From: Candidatus Kuenenia stuttgartensis
Lineage (GTDB): Bacteria > Planctomycetota > Planctomycetia > Planctomycetales > Planctomycetaceae
DNA: 49,266 nucleotides
Assembly (NCBI GenBank): GCA_945861465.1
Contig: CAMAVB010000022.1
Coordinates: forward strand, 1 to 49,266
Reading direction: 5' to 3'
In this document: positions 25,891 through 34,359 of the stretch, piece after piece
Layout of the letters: every line of letters begins with the position of its first letter
Numbering within the stretch: the stretch's first letter is position 1
Notes under the pieces: generated by a model
The model's database searches: none
What the model was told of the DNA's origin: nothing
The model's input: the letters and a program-made list of their open reading frames with translations, nothing else
Position numbers and translations under genes: made by a program

Positions 25891-25956
25891 TGTGTGCCAC
25901 TGGCTCTGCCAGTGTTTCATGCCGATGGAAAACACTGGCAGAGCCAGTGGCACACA
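25891..25956. repeat. Perfect 27-bp hairpin
   Basis: Two perfect 27-bp arms (25891-25917, 25930-25956) containing GCCACTGGCTCTGCCAGTG flank a 12-bp loop. Each arm itself carries a smaller palindrome. Only one copy is present. It lies in a 634-bp gene-free stretch (25607-26240), which also holds a family C-like phrase near 26067 and a short TTTCACAGTGTTTCACAG direct repeat near 25683. Confidence 0.8.
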
Positions 25957-26240
25957 TCAAAACACTGTTGACCATGCACTACTCAAGATCGACGCGCAGC
26001 GAGATGCGAGACGGGGCAATCTGTGTTTTGAAAATTGTGGTTGACGCAGTGCAGTAGTTGGCTCGGAGGGCTGACGCCCTGCCGCTCGCCTTGACGAACA
26101 CGTCGTTCGCGGCCAAATTGTTAAGAAAATACCCCATGAACGCCAAGTGACTGGATAAAACGAGGCAAATGCGCATACTGCGAGTCTTGGGCAAAGCAAT
26201 GCCATGATAGGTTTGACAGTGAACGTTGGAGTGAGCCGCG

Positions 26241-26498
26241 ATGAAGAACAAGAAGAACAAGAAAAACGAACAGGTCGAAAAAATCGAAGCGACATCTGCG
26301 GTTGCCCGCGTGACTGAGATCATTGCTTCGTCACCAATCAGTTTTGAGGACGCCGTTGCCGTCGGGGTCGCTCGAGCGTGCAAGACCCTGAAAAACGTGA
26401 CCGGTGCCTGGGTGCAGGACCAGAAAGTGGATATCGAAGATGGCAAGATCACCTGCTTTCGAGTGATCCTGAAGGTCACGTTTGTGCTGAACGATTAG
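26241..26498 (+). CDS. Dodecin family flavin-binding protein with lysine-rich N terminus
   Basis: The 85-aa protein matches dodecins from VARVTEIIASSPISFEDAV to the end (KITCFRVILKVTFVLND), with the flavin-stacking tryptophan in TGAWVQDQKV. Dodecins assemble as hollow dodecamers that store or buffer flavins. Typical members are about 70 aa; here MKNKKNKKNEQVEKIE adds a lysine/asparagine-rich extension. ATG at 26241 is used. A weak hairpin with T-run lies 55 bp downstream. Confidence 0.9.
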   Translation: MKNKKNKKNEQVEKIEATSAVARVTEIIASSPISFEDAVAVGVARACKTLKNVTGAWVQDQKVDIEDGKITCFRVILKVTFVLND

Positions 26499-26553
26499 GC
26501 GATTGCCGGAACGGCGCTTCGTTTGGCCCGGCCTACCCAAATGGCGGGCCGTC

Positions 26554-26573
26554 GCGGCTTGGCAGCCGCTTTT
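26554..26573 (+). terminator. Probable rho-independent terminator of the dodecin gene
   Basis: GCGGCT-TGGC-AGCCGC forms a short 6-bp stem followed by TTTT. It lies between the convergent dodecin and cobA-hemD genes. The stem is short, so the call is moderate. Confidence 0.5.
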
Positions 26574-26587
26574 CCCGCCCTACGAAA

Positions 26588-28126
26588 TCACGATCGGCTT
26601 CGTTCAATCGCGTGCAGAATTCCGTTCCAGGTAGAGACTGTTGCTTCTGCCGACACGATCAATCCGGATTCAGCTGCGGCAGCGGATGTCACGGGACTGA
26701 TGGTCGCGATGCGTGTTTGCAGCTCAGTTGCTGCAATTCCCGAGGTCTTCAGCAATTGTGCAAAGCGGCGGGCGATTGAGGGGCTGCTCAGTCCGATCCA
26801 ATCGAGCGTACCAGCCTTCAATCGACGCTCAATTTCAGGGGTGAGTTTGTCAATGTCGCGGTTTTCATAAACCACGAGCTGCGCGAACAAAGCCCCGACA
26901 TCAGTCAGCATCTGTGGCAATACGTCACGACCTCGACTGCCCCGGACCCACAGCATTGTTTTTCCACGCACTCTTGATTGAAGAGATTTTGCGAGGGCTT
27001 CCGCACGATATTCGGAAGGCACGACGTCCGCGATAACGCCAAAGGCACGCAACTTTTCGGCGGTACTCGGACCAATCGCGGCAATCTGAGCTTTTCCGAG
27101 GCAGCGCGTGTCCAGTTTTGCGTCGTGCAGATGTCGGAAGAATTCCGCCACGCCGTTGACGCTGGTAAAAACCAACCATTGAAATCGGTCCAGCTGACGC
27201 ACGACGCGGGCGATCTCCGTCTGATGATGCTGATCGACAGGACCAACTTCGATCAGAGGCATCAGGACCGGTTCGCCTCCCATGCGGACGATCTGCTGTG
27301 CCACGTCTTCCGCTTGTTCTTCAGGACGAGTCACACCAATCGACACACCGAACAATGGCAGATTCTCGAACCACGACAATTGAGCGCGCAGCCTGACACA
27401 TTCGCCAATGACAATCAATGACGGCGGTTTAAGATTCTGTCCGGCCGCCAGCGTGGGGAGTGTTTCCAGCGTTCCTTCGACCACCCTCTGACTGGGGAGT
27501 GAGACCTGACAGACAACTGCGGCCGGCACCGATTTCTGCATCCCGGCCCCCTGCAGCGTCTCACAGATTTCCCGGAGTCGACTGAGTCCCATATAGAACA
27601 CCAGGGTTCCGGGAAAGGCCGCGAGCGCCTGATAATCGAGACGACTTTCCTGGCGACTGGGATCTTCATGCCCCGTTACAAACGCAACGGCGGACGAGAT
27701 TTCACGGTGCGTGAATGAGAAGCCAGCGTATTCTCCGGCACCCGTGGCTGCAGTGACACCCGGAATGACTTCAAACGGAATCCCGGCCTCGTGCAGCGCG
27801 ACGGCTTCTTCGCCGCCGCGGCCAAAAATGTAAGGATCGCCACCTTTCAGACGCACGACCGTGCGACCGGCCTGAGCTTCGCTGATGAGTCGACCGTTAA
27901 TCTCGGCCTGAGTCACAATCACCGCGTCATCTCGCCGTGTCCGCGCGGTGCGCTCGCAAATGCCCTTTGTCAGACGCAGCAGGATGGGATTCACCAGCCC
28001 GTCGTAAAGTACAAGATCCGCTTGCGCTAGACATTCCGCACCCCGGACGGTGATCAGCCCCGGATCGCCCGGCCCGGCACCGACGAGAAAAACTTTTCCA
28101 ATCACGGTGGTGAAATCTGATGACAT
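26588..28126 (-). CDS. cobA-hemD: Fused uroporphyrinogen-III C-methyltransferase and uroporphyrinogen-III synthase
   Basis: The 512-aa protein has two domains. Residues 1-255 are a CobA/SUMT methyltransferase: VFLVGAGPGDPGLITVRG, then VVRLKGGDPYIFGRGGEE, then GVTAATGAGEYAG. Residues from about 265 form a HemD synthase (FQWLVFTSVNGVAEFF; WIGLSSPSIARRFAQLL). The first domain makes precorrin-2 and the second cyclises hydroxymethylbilane, so the fusion serves siroheme/cobalamin and heme synthesis. ATG at 28126 is clear. It is alone in its transcription unit, convergent with dodecin and divergent from the sigma factor gene. Confidence 0.93.
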   Translation of the reverse strand: MSSDFTTVIGKVFLVGAGPGDPGLITVRGAECLAQADLVLYDGLVNPILLRLTKGICERTARTRRDDAVIVTQAEINGRLISEAQAGRTVVRLKGGDPYIFGRGGEEAVALHEAGIPFEVIPGVTAATGAGEYAGFSFTHREISSAVAFVTGHEDPSRQESRLDYQALAAFPGTLVFYMGLSRLREICETLQGAGMQKSVPAAVVCQVSLPSQRVVEGTLETLPTLAAGQNLKPPSLIVIGECVRLRAQLSWFENLPLFGVSIGVTRPEEQAEDVAQQIVRMGGEPVLMPLIEVGPVDQHHQTEIARVVRQLDRFQWLVFTSVNGVAEFFRHLHDAKLDTRCLGKAQIAAIGPSTAEKLRAFGVIADVVPSEYRAEALAKSLQSRVRGKTMLWVRGSRGRDVLPQMLTDVGALFAQLVVYENRDIDKLTPEIERRLKAGTLDWIGLSSPSIARRFAQLLKTSGIAATELQTRIATISPVTSAAAAESGLIVSAEATVSTWNGILHAIERSRS

Positions 28127-28163
28127 GACTCAGTCTTATACTTCGCGCGGCTGATGAAGAGTT

Positions 28164-28237
28164 TCAGCCGGAGTGCGTTAGCACCCGGTTTTTGCGGGGA
28201 ATTGGGACTTAACCTGACGCTAACGCATACCGGCTGA
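28164..28237. repeat. Imperfect 19-bp inverted repeat
   Basis: The arms 28164-28182 (TCAGCCGGAGTGCGTTAGC) and 28219-28237 pair with two mismatches across a 36-bp spacer. A GTTAGCCACCGGTA word at about 34173 resembles its inner edge. It lies in the 384-bp divergent region 28127-28510 between cobA-hemD and the sigma factor, so it could affect either promoter. I saw no clear -35/-10 sequence there. Confidence 0.6.
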
Positions 28238-28510
28238 TAAAGCAGAGCCTCATTCCGACCCGCGTCGAGTCTCTGTTGGCATTCGGGCACCGGATGGGTG
28301 GATCGTGCTGCAGTGTAACCGTTCCTCTCCCGCGACGGAAATTCGAAGCAGCCTGAGTCTTCCGGTTGTCGCGAATATGCTGCTCAGTGTGGCGAGGGAA
28401 AACGATCCGTGGAGACCGGCCAATTCTGCTCGTCTCCGCGTGAATGCGGCGGGAATTGCCTCCGATATATGGAGTGGATTCATTTCGGTTACTTCCGTAG
28501 GCTGATAAGC

Positions 28511-29365
28511 ATGACCGTGACAACTCGACATAAGCGATCCACCGGATCCTCTTCAAGGCTCCAGACACCACTGGAAACCTATCTGAAGGAAATCAACGAA
28601 ACAGCCCTGCTGACAGCAAACGACGAGAAAGAACTCGCAAACCGCATTTCTGACGGCGACGGAGCAGCTCGTGACCGCATGGTGCGCGCGAACCTGCGTC
28701 TGGTCGTGAACATTGCCCGAGGATACGCCGGGAGGGGGCTTCCGCTGCAGGACCTGATCGAAGAAGGCAACCTTGGCCTGCTTCGCGCAGTGGAAGGCTT
28801 TGATCCGAATATGAATACGCGTTTCAGCACGTATGCCAGTTACTGGATCAAACAATCCATCAAACGCTCACTCGTCAATTCTGCCAAAACCATCCGGATC
28901 CCGGCGTATATGGTGGAATTGTTGTCCAAATGGCGACGTGCTTCTGCAAAGCTGGCCGACGAACTCAATTGCACGCCCACTGCGGAAGACATCGCGAAAG
29001 AGTTGGGAATTCCAAAGATGAAACTGCGGATCGTGAAGAAAGCGATCACGTTGTATTATGCGTCGCCGCAGTCAGAACAGGAAGAGTCCGGCATGAGTCT
29101 GGGCGACATCATTCCGGATGATCGAGTGCGTGCTCCTGAAGAGGAACTTATCAACAACGACAATCTGACGCATGTCTCCCGGCTGCTGGATGAAATGGAT
29201 CCTCGTGAAGCATCGATTCTGCGGATGCGATTTGGGCTGGATGACAGTGAACCACTGACTTTGAAAGAAATCGGGGAATCGCTCGGGCTGACTCGTGAAC
29301 GAGTGCGCCAGATTGAAGGCGAAGCCCTTCGCAGACTCAATCGCAACCTCAATGGCGATGCATAA
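28511..29365 (+). CDS. RNA polymerase sigma factor, RpoD/RpoS-like group
   Basis: The 284-aa protein is a non-extracytoplasmic sigma-70 factor: region 1.2 (TPLETYLKEINETALL), region 2 (LRLVVNIARGYAGRGLPLQDLIEEGNLGLL then FSTYASYWIKQSIKR), region 3, and region 4 with TLKEIGESLGLTRERVRQIEGEAL. It lacks a long N-terminal region 1.1, so it is a group 2-like or compact primary factor. ATG at 28511 is used; the ribosome binding site is weak. It is not near ribosomal or stress genes here, so its regulon cannot be inferred from context. Confidence 0.93.
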   Translation: MTVTTRHKRSTGSSSRLQTPLETYLKEINETALLTANDEKELANRISDGDGAARDRMVRANLRLVVNIARGYAGRGLPLQDLIEEGNLGLLRAVEGFDPNMNTRFSTYASYWIKQSIKRSLVNSAKTIRIPAYMVELLSKWRRASAKLADELNCTPTAEDIAKELGIPKMKLRIVKKAITLYYASPQSEQEESGMSLGDIIPDDRVRAPEEELINNDNLTHVSRLLDEMDPREASILRMRFGLDDSEPLTLKEIGESLGLTRERVRQIEGEALRRLNRNLNGDA

Positions 29366-29370
29366 ATGCG

Positions 29371-29417
29371 AGTCGGCGAAGCGACGTTGCCTGCGTAGCT
29401 CAGTCGCTCTGCCGACT
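29371..29417. repeat. Hairpin after the sigma factor gene
   Basis: The 15-bp arms AGTCGGCgaaGCGAC (29371-29385) and GTCGCtctGCCGACT (29403-29417) pair around a 3-nt internal loop. The structure begins 5 bp after the sigma factor stop and could end or protect that transcript, but no T-run follows. Confidence 0.6.
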
Positions 29418-29512
29418 GAGATTGCCCGGGCAAAGCGTCGTGATGCCATTAAGGCTGAATTATGATAAACGCACAGTGACGTGTTCTGGTCGATACGTGC
29501 GTACGATCATCG

Positions 29513-30679
29513 TCAATTCGCCTTCACGCCATAATCGGCGGCAACTGGTTCTGCCAGCTCTGCCGAGGTCGCTCCGCCGCTGTAATTGTCTGCGGCGATT
29601 GGCATCGGTGTGAAACCGATGATCAGGAATGACAGGGTCAGCCAGCCAAGAATCGTGCGGCCCATTCCGAGCGATTCGGAATCGTTTGCAGTGGGCGGAT
29701 GACGCAATCCGGTGAGCATCAGCAGGATAAAAAGCAGGCTGAATGTGACAGTCTTCTGCATGAACATCGTGGCCACACCGCCTGCGATGACGAGATATGC
29801 TACCACGTGCGCTTTGCGACCGATCAGCGTGTACAGGATGTGGCCGCCATCCAGCTGGCCGACGGGTAACAGATTCATGGCTGTAATGAAGACGCCCACC
29901 CAGCCAGCCAGCCTGAGACCGTTCATCACTAGTGTCTGGCCCGGGAGTCCCGGACCATGAATCCAGTGAATCAACCATTGTGTGAGCAGCGGTTCACCAA
30001 GTAGCAATCTCTCGCTGTGCGTCAGGCTGATGTAATTCGCCGTGTAGATTCCGAGCAACAGAACCGGAATCGTGACGACAAGACCTGCGATGGGGCCAGC
30101 CACGGCAATGTCAAACATCTGCCGCCGAGTTGCCACACCTCGTTCCTGCAGGATGACGGCTCCCATTGTACCAAGTGGAGGCAGCGGTAAAGGAATAAAG
30201 TACGGAAACGATGCAGGAACCCGATGTCGCACCGAGATCAGATAGTGACCCATTTCATGGCAGAACAAAATTATCATCAACGGGATTGCATACTTCAGAC
30301 CTGAAAGGACACTGTCCCAATATTCTGATTCCAGAGATTGCGGTGGCGTGTCAGTCAACAGAGCACGCCTCAGAATCTCTTTTTCCTCGGAGTCTCTTGC
30401 ATCCGAAGAAACCAGTGACTTAATCCAGCGAAACGGAACGTAATTGGATTCAACCAAAAATGTACTGCACAGTGTCAGCACGAACAGAATTACCGACGTG
30501 CGGAATTGTCGGCGTTTCGATGCCTGATATGCATCGCGTTCACGACGATCATCTTCGCGATCAGCAGAAATCGCGTTGACGTTTTGATCAGGCGCGAGTT
30601 CACTCCGGGGCAAGCACGCCAGATCGTCATCCGGGGAATGCAACAACCGGTCGTCGGGGTCATCATTTGTACTGGTCAT
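29513..30679 (-). CDS. Site-2 protease family (M50) membrane metalloprotease
   Basis: The 388-aa protein has a cytoplasmic acidic N terminus of about 70 residues, a membrane helix, then several more. The zinc-binding HEMGH motif is in ILFCHEMGHYLIS, and the second conserved motif is NLLPVGQLDGGHILYTL near residue 290. S2P proteases cut substrates inside the membrane, often anti-sigma factors. The gene is convergent with the sigma factor at 28511, but that sigma is not ECF-type. ATG at 30679 follows a GAGGAAG site. It starts 22 bp after the S4-protein gene, likely an operon. Confidence 0.9.
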   Translation of the reverse strand: MTSTNDDPDDRLLHSPDDDLACLPRSELAPDQNVNAISADREDDRRERDAYQASKRRQFRTSVILFVLTLCSTFLVESNYVPFRWIKSLVSSDARDSEEKEILRRALLTDTPPQSLESEYWDSVLSGLKYAIPLMIILFCHEMGHYLISVRHRVPASFPYFIPLPLPPLGTMGAVILQERGVATRRQMFDIAVAGPIAGLVVTIPVLLLGIYTANYISLTHSERLLLGEPLLTQWLIHWIHGPGLPGQTLVMNGLRLAGWVGVFITAMNLLPVGQLDGGHILYTLIGRKAHVVAYLVIAGGVATMFMQKTVTFSLLFILLMLTGLRHPPTANDSESLGMGRTILGWLTLSFLIIGFTPMPIAADNYSGGATSAELAEPVAADYGVKAN

Positions 30680-30701
30680 GGATGCAGCTTCCTCATCTGA
30701 A

Positions 30702-30956
30702 TCATAGTCCGTCCGATTCGATGACAAACTGTTCGCCATGCACTTCGACCAGGTCTCCCGGTCGCAGCTTTCGGCCACGGCGCGTTTCTACTGCGCCGTT
30801 CACCTGCACCGCCCCGGACTGGATCAAATGCTTTGCCGCGCCCCCCGACGGCACGACGCTGGCCAGTTTCAGGAACATATCCAGCGCAATCGTGTCCTGA
30901 GCAGGAGTTTCGATTGTCTGATCGGACAATGCCTCACCGTGGGGTTCGTTCGACAT
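30702..30956 (-). CDS. Small S4-domain RNA-binding protein
   Basis: The 84-aa protein is essentially one S4 domain: TIALDMFLKLASVVPSGGAAKHLIQSGAVQVNG then ETRRGRKLRPGDLVEVHG, typical of the YbcJ/YaaA-like group. Such proteins bind structured RNA, often rRNA. ATG at 30956 gives the expected length. It lies 22 bp upstream of the M50 protease gene on the same strand. Confidence 0.88.
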   Translation of the reverse strand: MSNEPHGEALSDQTIETPAQDTIALDMFLKLASVVPSGGAAKHLIQSGAVQVNGAVETRRGRKLRPGDLVEVHGEQFVIESDGL

Positions 30957-31155
30957 GGAATGCGGGACTTGAAGTGAGAGTGACAAAGCATACGATTCCG
31001 ACCGTTGACATTCCGCAGGATAGCAGGCTTTGTCTGTGGTCGAAACGCGCGGACCGCAGGGAAACACGTTTTTCTGGCCTGCTTTTGCAGTTTATGCCTC
31101 CTGAACCACGGGATTGAGCGTTTTTTTGAAATTTTCTGCGAACCGACGAAGTCTA

Positions 31156-32469
31156 CTACTCGCAGTCATCAGTGAGACAATTGGCGAGCGGCTTACTTTG
31201 GACGGCTGGCAATTCCGGAGCCTCGGGAGGCTGTTTTGTGGCAGCACGCTCGAAGGGAGTCCCGTATTCGGTAGAGCCATCAAGAAAGCCTCCATGACTG
31301 AGGAAGAATTCCCCGTTTTCCGATCCCATAAAGCGATCAAACCGATCCTCGCGGCCAGTAGGATCATGGCTGAAGCGGGCGATCGTGAGTTCTGTCCAGT
31401 GTCCGTCCGGGGTGCGAATCCACTGATTGCCGTACCGTGCTTTTCGCAGCAGATGACCGTTTTCGCCCCCAAAATTTTCACTGAAACTGTGCAATCCTTT
31501 GAGGCGTCCGCCTTCTTTCGGGGCGTGCCACGACGATATCAGCATCCATTTTTTCTGTTCCGGATGAAACCAGTATCCTGAATAATCCGTGTGGGTTGTA
31601 TCCGTCGGGATCGCCGTCACGATAAATTGCTGCTTCTCGCCGGTCTTCCATAAATACTTCAAATGGCTGTGGCCGCCCGTGCCCTCGTTTCCGAAATCGC
31701 CTGAGTAAACACCTGCACCCTTGCCGAGTAATTTAACTCGGTTTTCGTCCGCCACTTTCTTCCGGTCGATGCCTTCGTTGCCGCTGTCCCACACGCTGAA
31801 AATTATGCGGCGCTCCGTGGGACTGTTGATCTGCATTCCGAAGTAGCCTCGATGCCATCCGCAGGCCATGTAAAACGTCGTCGTCGGATCTTCGATCGCC
31901 GTGACTTCACAATAAAACGCTTCGACCTCCGTGCCATCCGCCACGGGATACATCAGGTGGACCGAAGCGGCGTTGCGGCGTTCTTTCAGATTGAAATGGA
32001 CACCTTTGATCGCCGGACCGTCGAGTATCAATGCATCAATGTCTCCGCTGGGTTGACCATTCTCGTTGAGCGATTCCAGTTGAAATCTTCGATGGCCAGC
32101 CGCCGCGATCGTGAAAGTTCCGAAATCAGCAGTGCAGACTTCTTCTCGGCCCGCGCCGATGACCTTCGTCTCCCGTGAGTTGCCGTCAACCGTCAGTCGC
32201 AGCATGGATGTCGATTTTTCAGGCAGTCGAAGCTGAACTTTTGCCGTCAGCTCGCCGGTCTCGCTGAACCTGCCGTACCAGTTGACGGACTGAGTCGTAT
32301 CGACCCATTTCGTGACGCCATGTAATTCTGAAATACGTGCTGACTCCGGATCGGGCAGCATGTAGGCCGTGAATGCGGGAATTCGCAGTTCGGCAGCGCT
32401 GAGTATGCGCGGCGACTGAATCAATGTCAGGGCGGTGAACACAGCAAGGAACCGGCATGGATTTTTCAT
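31156..32469 (-). CDS. Exported DUF5077/DUF3472 protein
   Basis: The 437-aa protein has a signal peptide (CRFLAVFTALTLIQSPRILSA). A DUF5077-like N-terminal domain (LRIPAFTAYM..VDTTQSVNWYGRF) precedes a DUF3472 domain with FYMACGWHRGYFGMQIN and FSVWDSGNEG. The C-terminal tail is short and acidic. Proteins of this layout are beta-sandwich exported proteins often found with carbohydrate-degrading enzymes; the activity is not known. It lies 38 bp downstream of the isochorismatase-like gene on the same strand, so the two are probably cotranscribed. Confidence 0.85.
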   Translation of the reverse strand: MKNPCRFLAVFTALTLIQSPRILSAAELRIPAFTAYMLPDPESARISELHGVTKWVDTTQSVNWYGRFSETGELTAKVQLRLPEKSTSMLRLTVDGNSRETKVIGAGREEVCTADFGTFTIAAAGHRRFQLESLNENGQPSGDIDALILDGPAIKGVHFNLKERRNAASVHLMYPVADGTEVEAFYCEVTAIEDPTTTFYMACGWHRGYFGMQINSPTERRIIFSVWDSGNEGIDRKKVADENRVKLLGKGAGVYSGDFGNEGTGGHSHLKYLWKTGEKQQFIVTAIPTDTTHTDYSGYWFHPEQKKWMLISSWHAPKEGGRLKGLHSFSENFGGENGHLLRKARYGNQWIRTPDGHWTELTIARFSHDPTGREDRFDRFMGSENGEFFLSHGGFLDGSTEYGTPFERAATKQPPEAPELPAVQSKPLANCLTDDCE

Positions 32470-32507
32470 AGACTATCAGATCTCATGTAAGATGTGTTTG
32501 AATCTCG

Positions 32508-33935
32508 TCAGCGGGGCTCAAACAGGACATCAGATCCGATGCCGAATTTTGCCGGCAACGGGATATTTGACCAGGCGGGATCGTCACCAATGCGAAATTG
32601 CCAGCGACCGCTGAGTGACAATTCCCGCTTTCCATTGACGATTGTCGGCGGCAACGGCAGATGAGTCGGATCTGTGGAAGAATCAACTCGAATTACCAAC
32701 AGGTTAAGATCATCCGCTACGATGGATTCCGCGGCCATCGTCATGCGGCCTTTTTCTGACGCGGAAAGCGTCAGCGGAACACCGTTCATCCAGGCTTTTG
32801 TCCGGGCGTTCAATTCAGGTCCATTCAGACTTGTGTCAGCGTCCCCCAGCCAGTCCTTTGACAGACGGACTGTGCATCGCATCCAGACAGCGTCTGGCTG
32901 CTGCAGGATTTTACCCTGAGTCGCGGCATTCCATGTTGTCCCGAGCGGTGCCGTCGTCCATTGATTCTGGTAGGTCGCTGCATTGACATCGGCAACTGGA
33001 ATTTCCATCACATCGCGTGTGGCGCGAGAGTCATACTTAGAGACAAACGGCTGGCCTCCCAGAATCTGATCGCTGGTCATCGTCGGACATACGAAACGTT
33101 CGACGTGCGAGACGATCAGATCATTGCCAGTGAAATGATCCACAAACGGCCAGCGTTTTGGGTTGTACATGCAGTCAGTCATATCATGCATCAGCACGAC
33201 GTTCTTTCCGTTGCGGACCATCTGTCGCAGCCCGAATGGACGACCAAGGACGCACATGTTCGTATGAACCCCGACAAGGATCACATTTTTGATGCCTCGC
33301 GATTGCAGGATGTTCCAGACTTCATCGCCTTTGTCGCTGATGTAGTCCTGCTCTCCATTAATCTCAATGAGCGCCGACTGCATCTTCCATGGCATGCCGG
33401 GATTGCGGCCCAGCGCGGTCAGCTCCGCAGCCCATTTCGCATGTTCTGCCGGATCATCATCTTCTCCGCCGTCCGATTGATCAATCGGGTATTCAGCCAG
33501 TTCTTCGGTCGGAATCTGAGAACACCAGTAGGCGACGTGCTGTGGGGCCGATTTGTCATGCGGAACGCGGATCGCTCGCTGCCGCGCCGGATGCTCTGCG
33601 TAAGCAGCCATACAATCGCTCGGCGAATGAATTACCGTGGCACCGGAGCGACGGGCTTGTTTCAGAACATCGTTCATGCGGGGAGCAAATTCTTCCAGTC
33701 GGCGTACAGCGTTAAGGCAGTGGTGCTTATCCCACACGTCGCAAACGATCACCGCAGTCTCCGCAGCCGCCCAGGTTTGCTGTGAGGTCGCCCTTTTCCA
33801 GAATTCGCTGCCAGCCACACGATGCTGTGATCGCAGCTCAAGTTTCAAATCGTCGCCATGTGACCGCTGAATGCCAGCGGGAAATACGATCACCATGAGC
33901 ATGATTGTCGGAAGGAGGGTTGAAGAATAATTCAT
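32508..33935 (-). CDS. Exported isochorismatase-like cysteine hydrolase with C-terminal beta-sandwich
   Basis: The 475-aa protein has a signal peptide, then an isochorismatase-fold domain: catalytic-region Asp in VIVCDVWDKHHC near 60-75 and the nucleophile Cys in VGVHTNMCVLGRPFG near residue 230. The last 160 residues (from about AATYQNQWTTAPLGTTW) look like a galactose-binding-type jelly roll. Isochorismatase-fold enzymes cleave amides, hydrazides or vinyl ethers. A secreted form fused to a binding domain suggests work outside the cytoplasm, on an unknown substrate. ATG at 33935 is the start. Confidence 0.85.
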   Translation of the reverse strand: MNYSSTLLPTIMLMVIVFPAGIQRSHGDDLKLELRSQHRVAGSEFWKRATSQQTWAAAETAVIVCDVWDKHHCLNAVRRLEEFAPRMNDVLKQARRSGATVIHSPSDCMAAYAEHPARQRAIRVPHDKSAPQHVAYWCSQIPTEELAEYPIDQSDGGEDDDPAEHAKWAAELTALGRNPGMPWKMQSALIEINGEQDYISDKGDEVWNILQSRGIKNVILVGVHTNMCVLGRPFGLRQMVRNGKNVVLMHDMTDCMYNPKRWPFVDHFTGNDLIVSHVERFVCPTMTSDQILGGQPFVSKYDSRATRDVMEIPVADVNAATYQNQWTTAPLGTTWNAATQGKILQQPDAVWMRCTVRLSKDWLGDADTSLNGPELNARTKAWMNGVPLTLSASEKGRMTMAAESIVADDLNLLVIRVDSSTDPTHLPLPPTIVNGKRELSLSGRWQFRIGDDPAWSNIPLPAKFGIGSDVLFEPR

Positions 33936-33973
33936 AATCGGGACTTTCAGGCTATGGGACCACGGTCTGAGTC

Positions 33974-34037
33974 GTTTAACGGCAAGCCGCAGGCGTCGTC
34001 GCCTGTTTTCGCCTGCGCCTCCGGCTCGCCGTTAAAC
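33974..34037. repeat. Family B hairpin, copy B2
   Basis: GTTTAACGGCAAGCCGCAGGCG and a related CGCCTGCGCC..CGCCGTTAAAC arm form an imperfect hairpin. It lies in the 424-bp divergent stretch 33936-34359 between the isochorismatase-like gene and the GT4 gene; the only other structure there is the palindrome at 34148. Confidence 0.75.
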
Positions 34038-34147
34038 GAAATGCAGATCCAGGCGGGTAAAACGACGGTCTTCTATTGAGCCCGGTCTGAGACAGCATCC
34101 TGGCAACAGTCTCGACGATCTTTGCAATGATTGCAATTCGATCCAGG

Positions 34148-34161
34148 AACGTTCGAACGTT
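34148..34161. promoter_or_regulatory. Perfect 14-bp palindrome, possible operator
   Basis: AACGTTCGAACGTT is perfectly self-complementary and sits about 200 bp before the GT4 start. Just upstream is TTGCAATGATTGCAA, another dyad. Both are of the size bound by a dimeric repressor, but no regulator gene is adjacent, so this is a suggestion only. Confidence 0.3.
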
Positions 34162-34359
34162 AATGAGCGGAATGGCGTTAGCCACCGGTAACAGATCCTG
34201 AAAAGAGAAAAAATGAACACCGGCGGCTAGCGTCGTGCCGCTCACCGAAAAACGATAAGGGCAAGGGAGTTCAATGCGTGCGAGGAATCGGATACGCTGC
34301 CCATCGATGGTCGAATCACACAGCCGCGGTCAACCTTAATCCTTTTTTGAGTCCCCCCA

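Noticed and set aside
28511-30679. Regulatory pair of sigma factor and site-2 protease
   Set aside because: S2P proteases release ECF sigmas from membrane anti-sigmas; this sigma is an RpoD-like type and no anti-sigma gene is present, so adjacency is probably chance.
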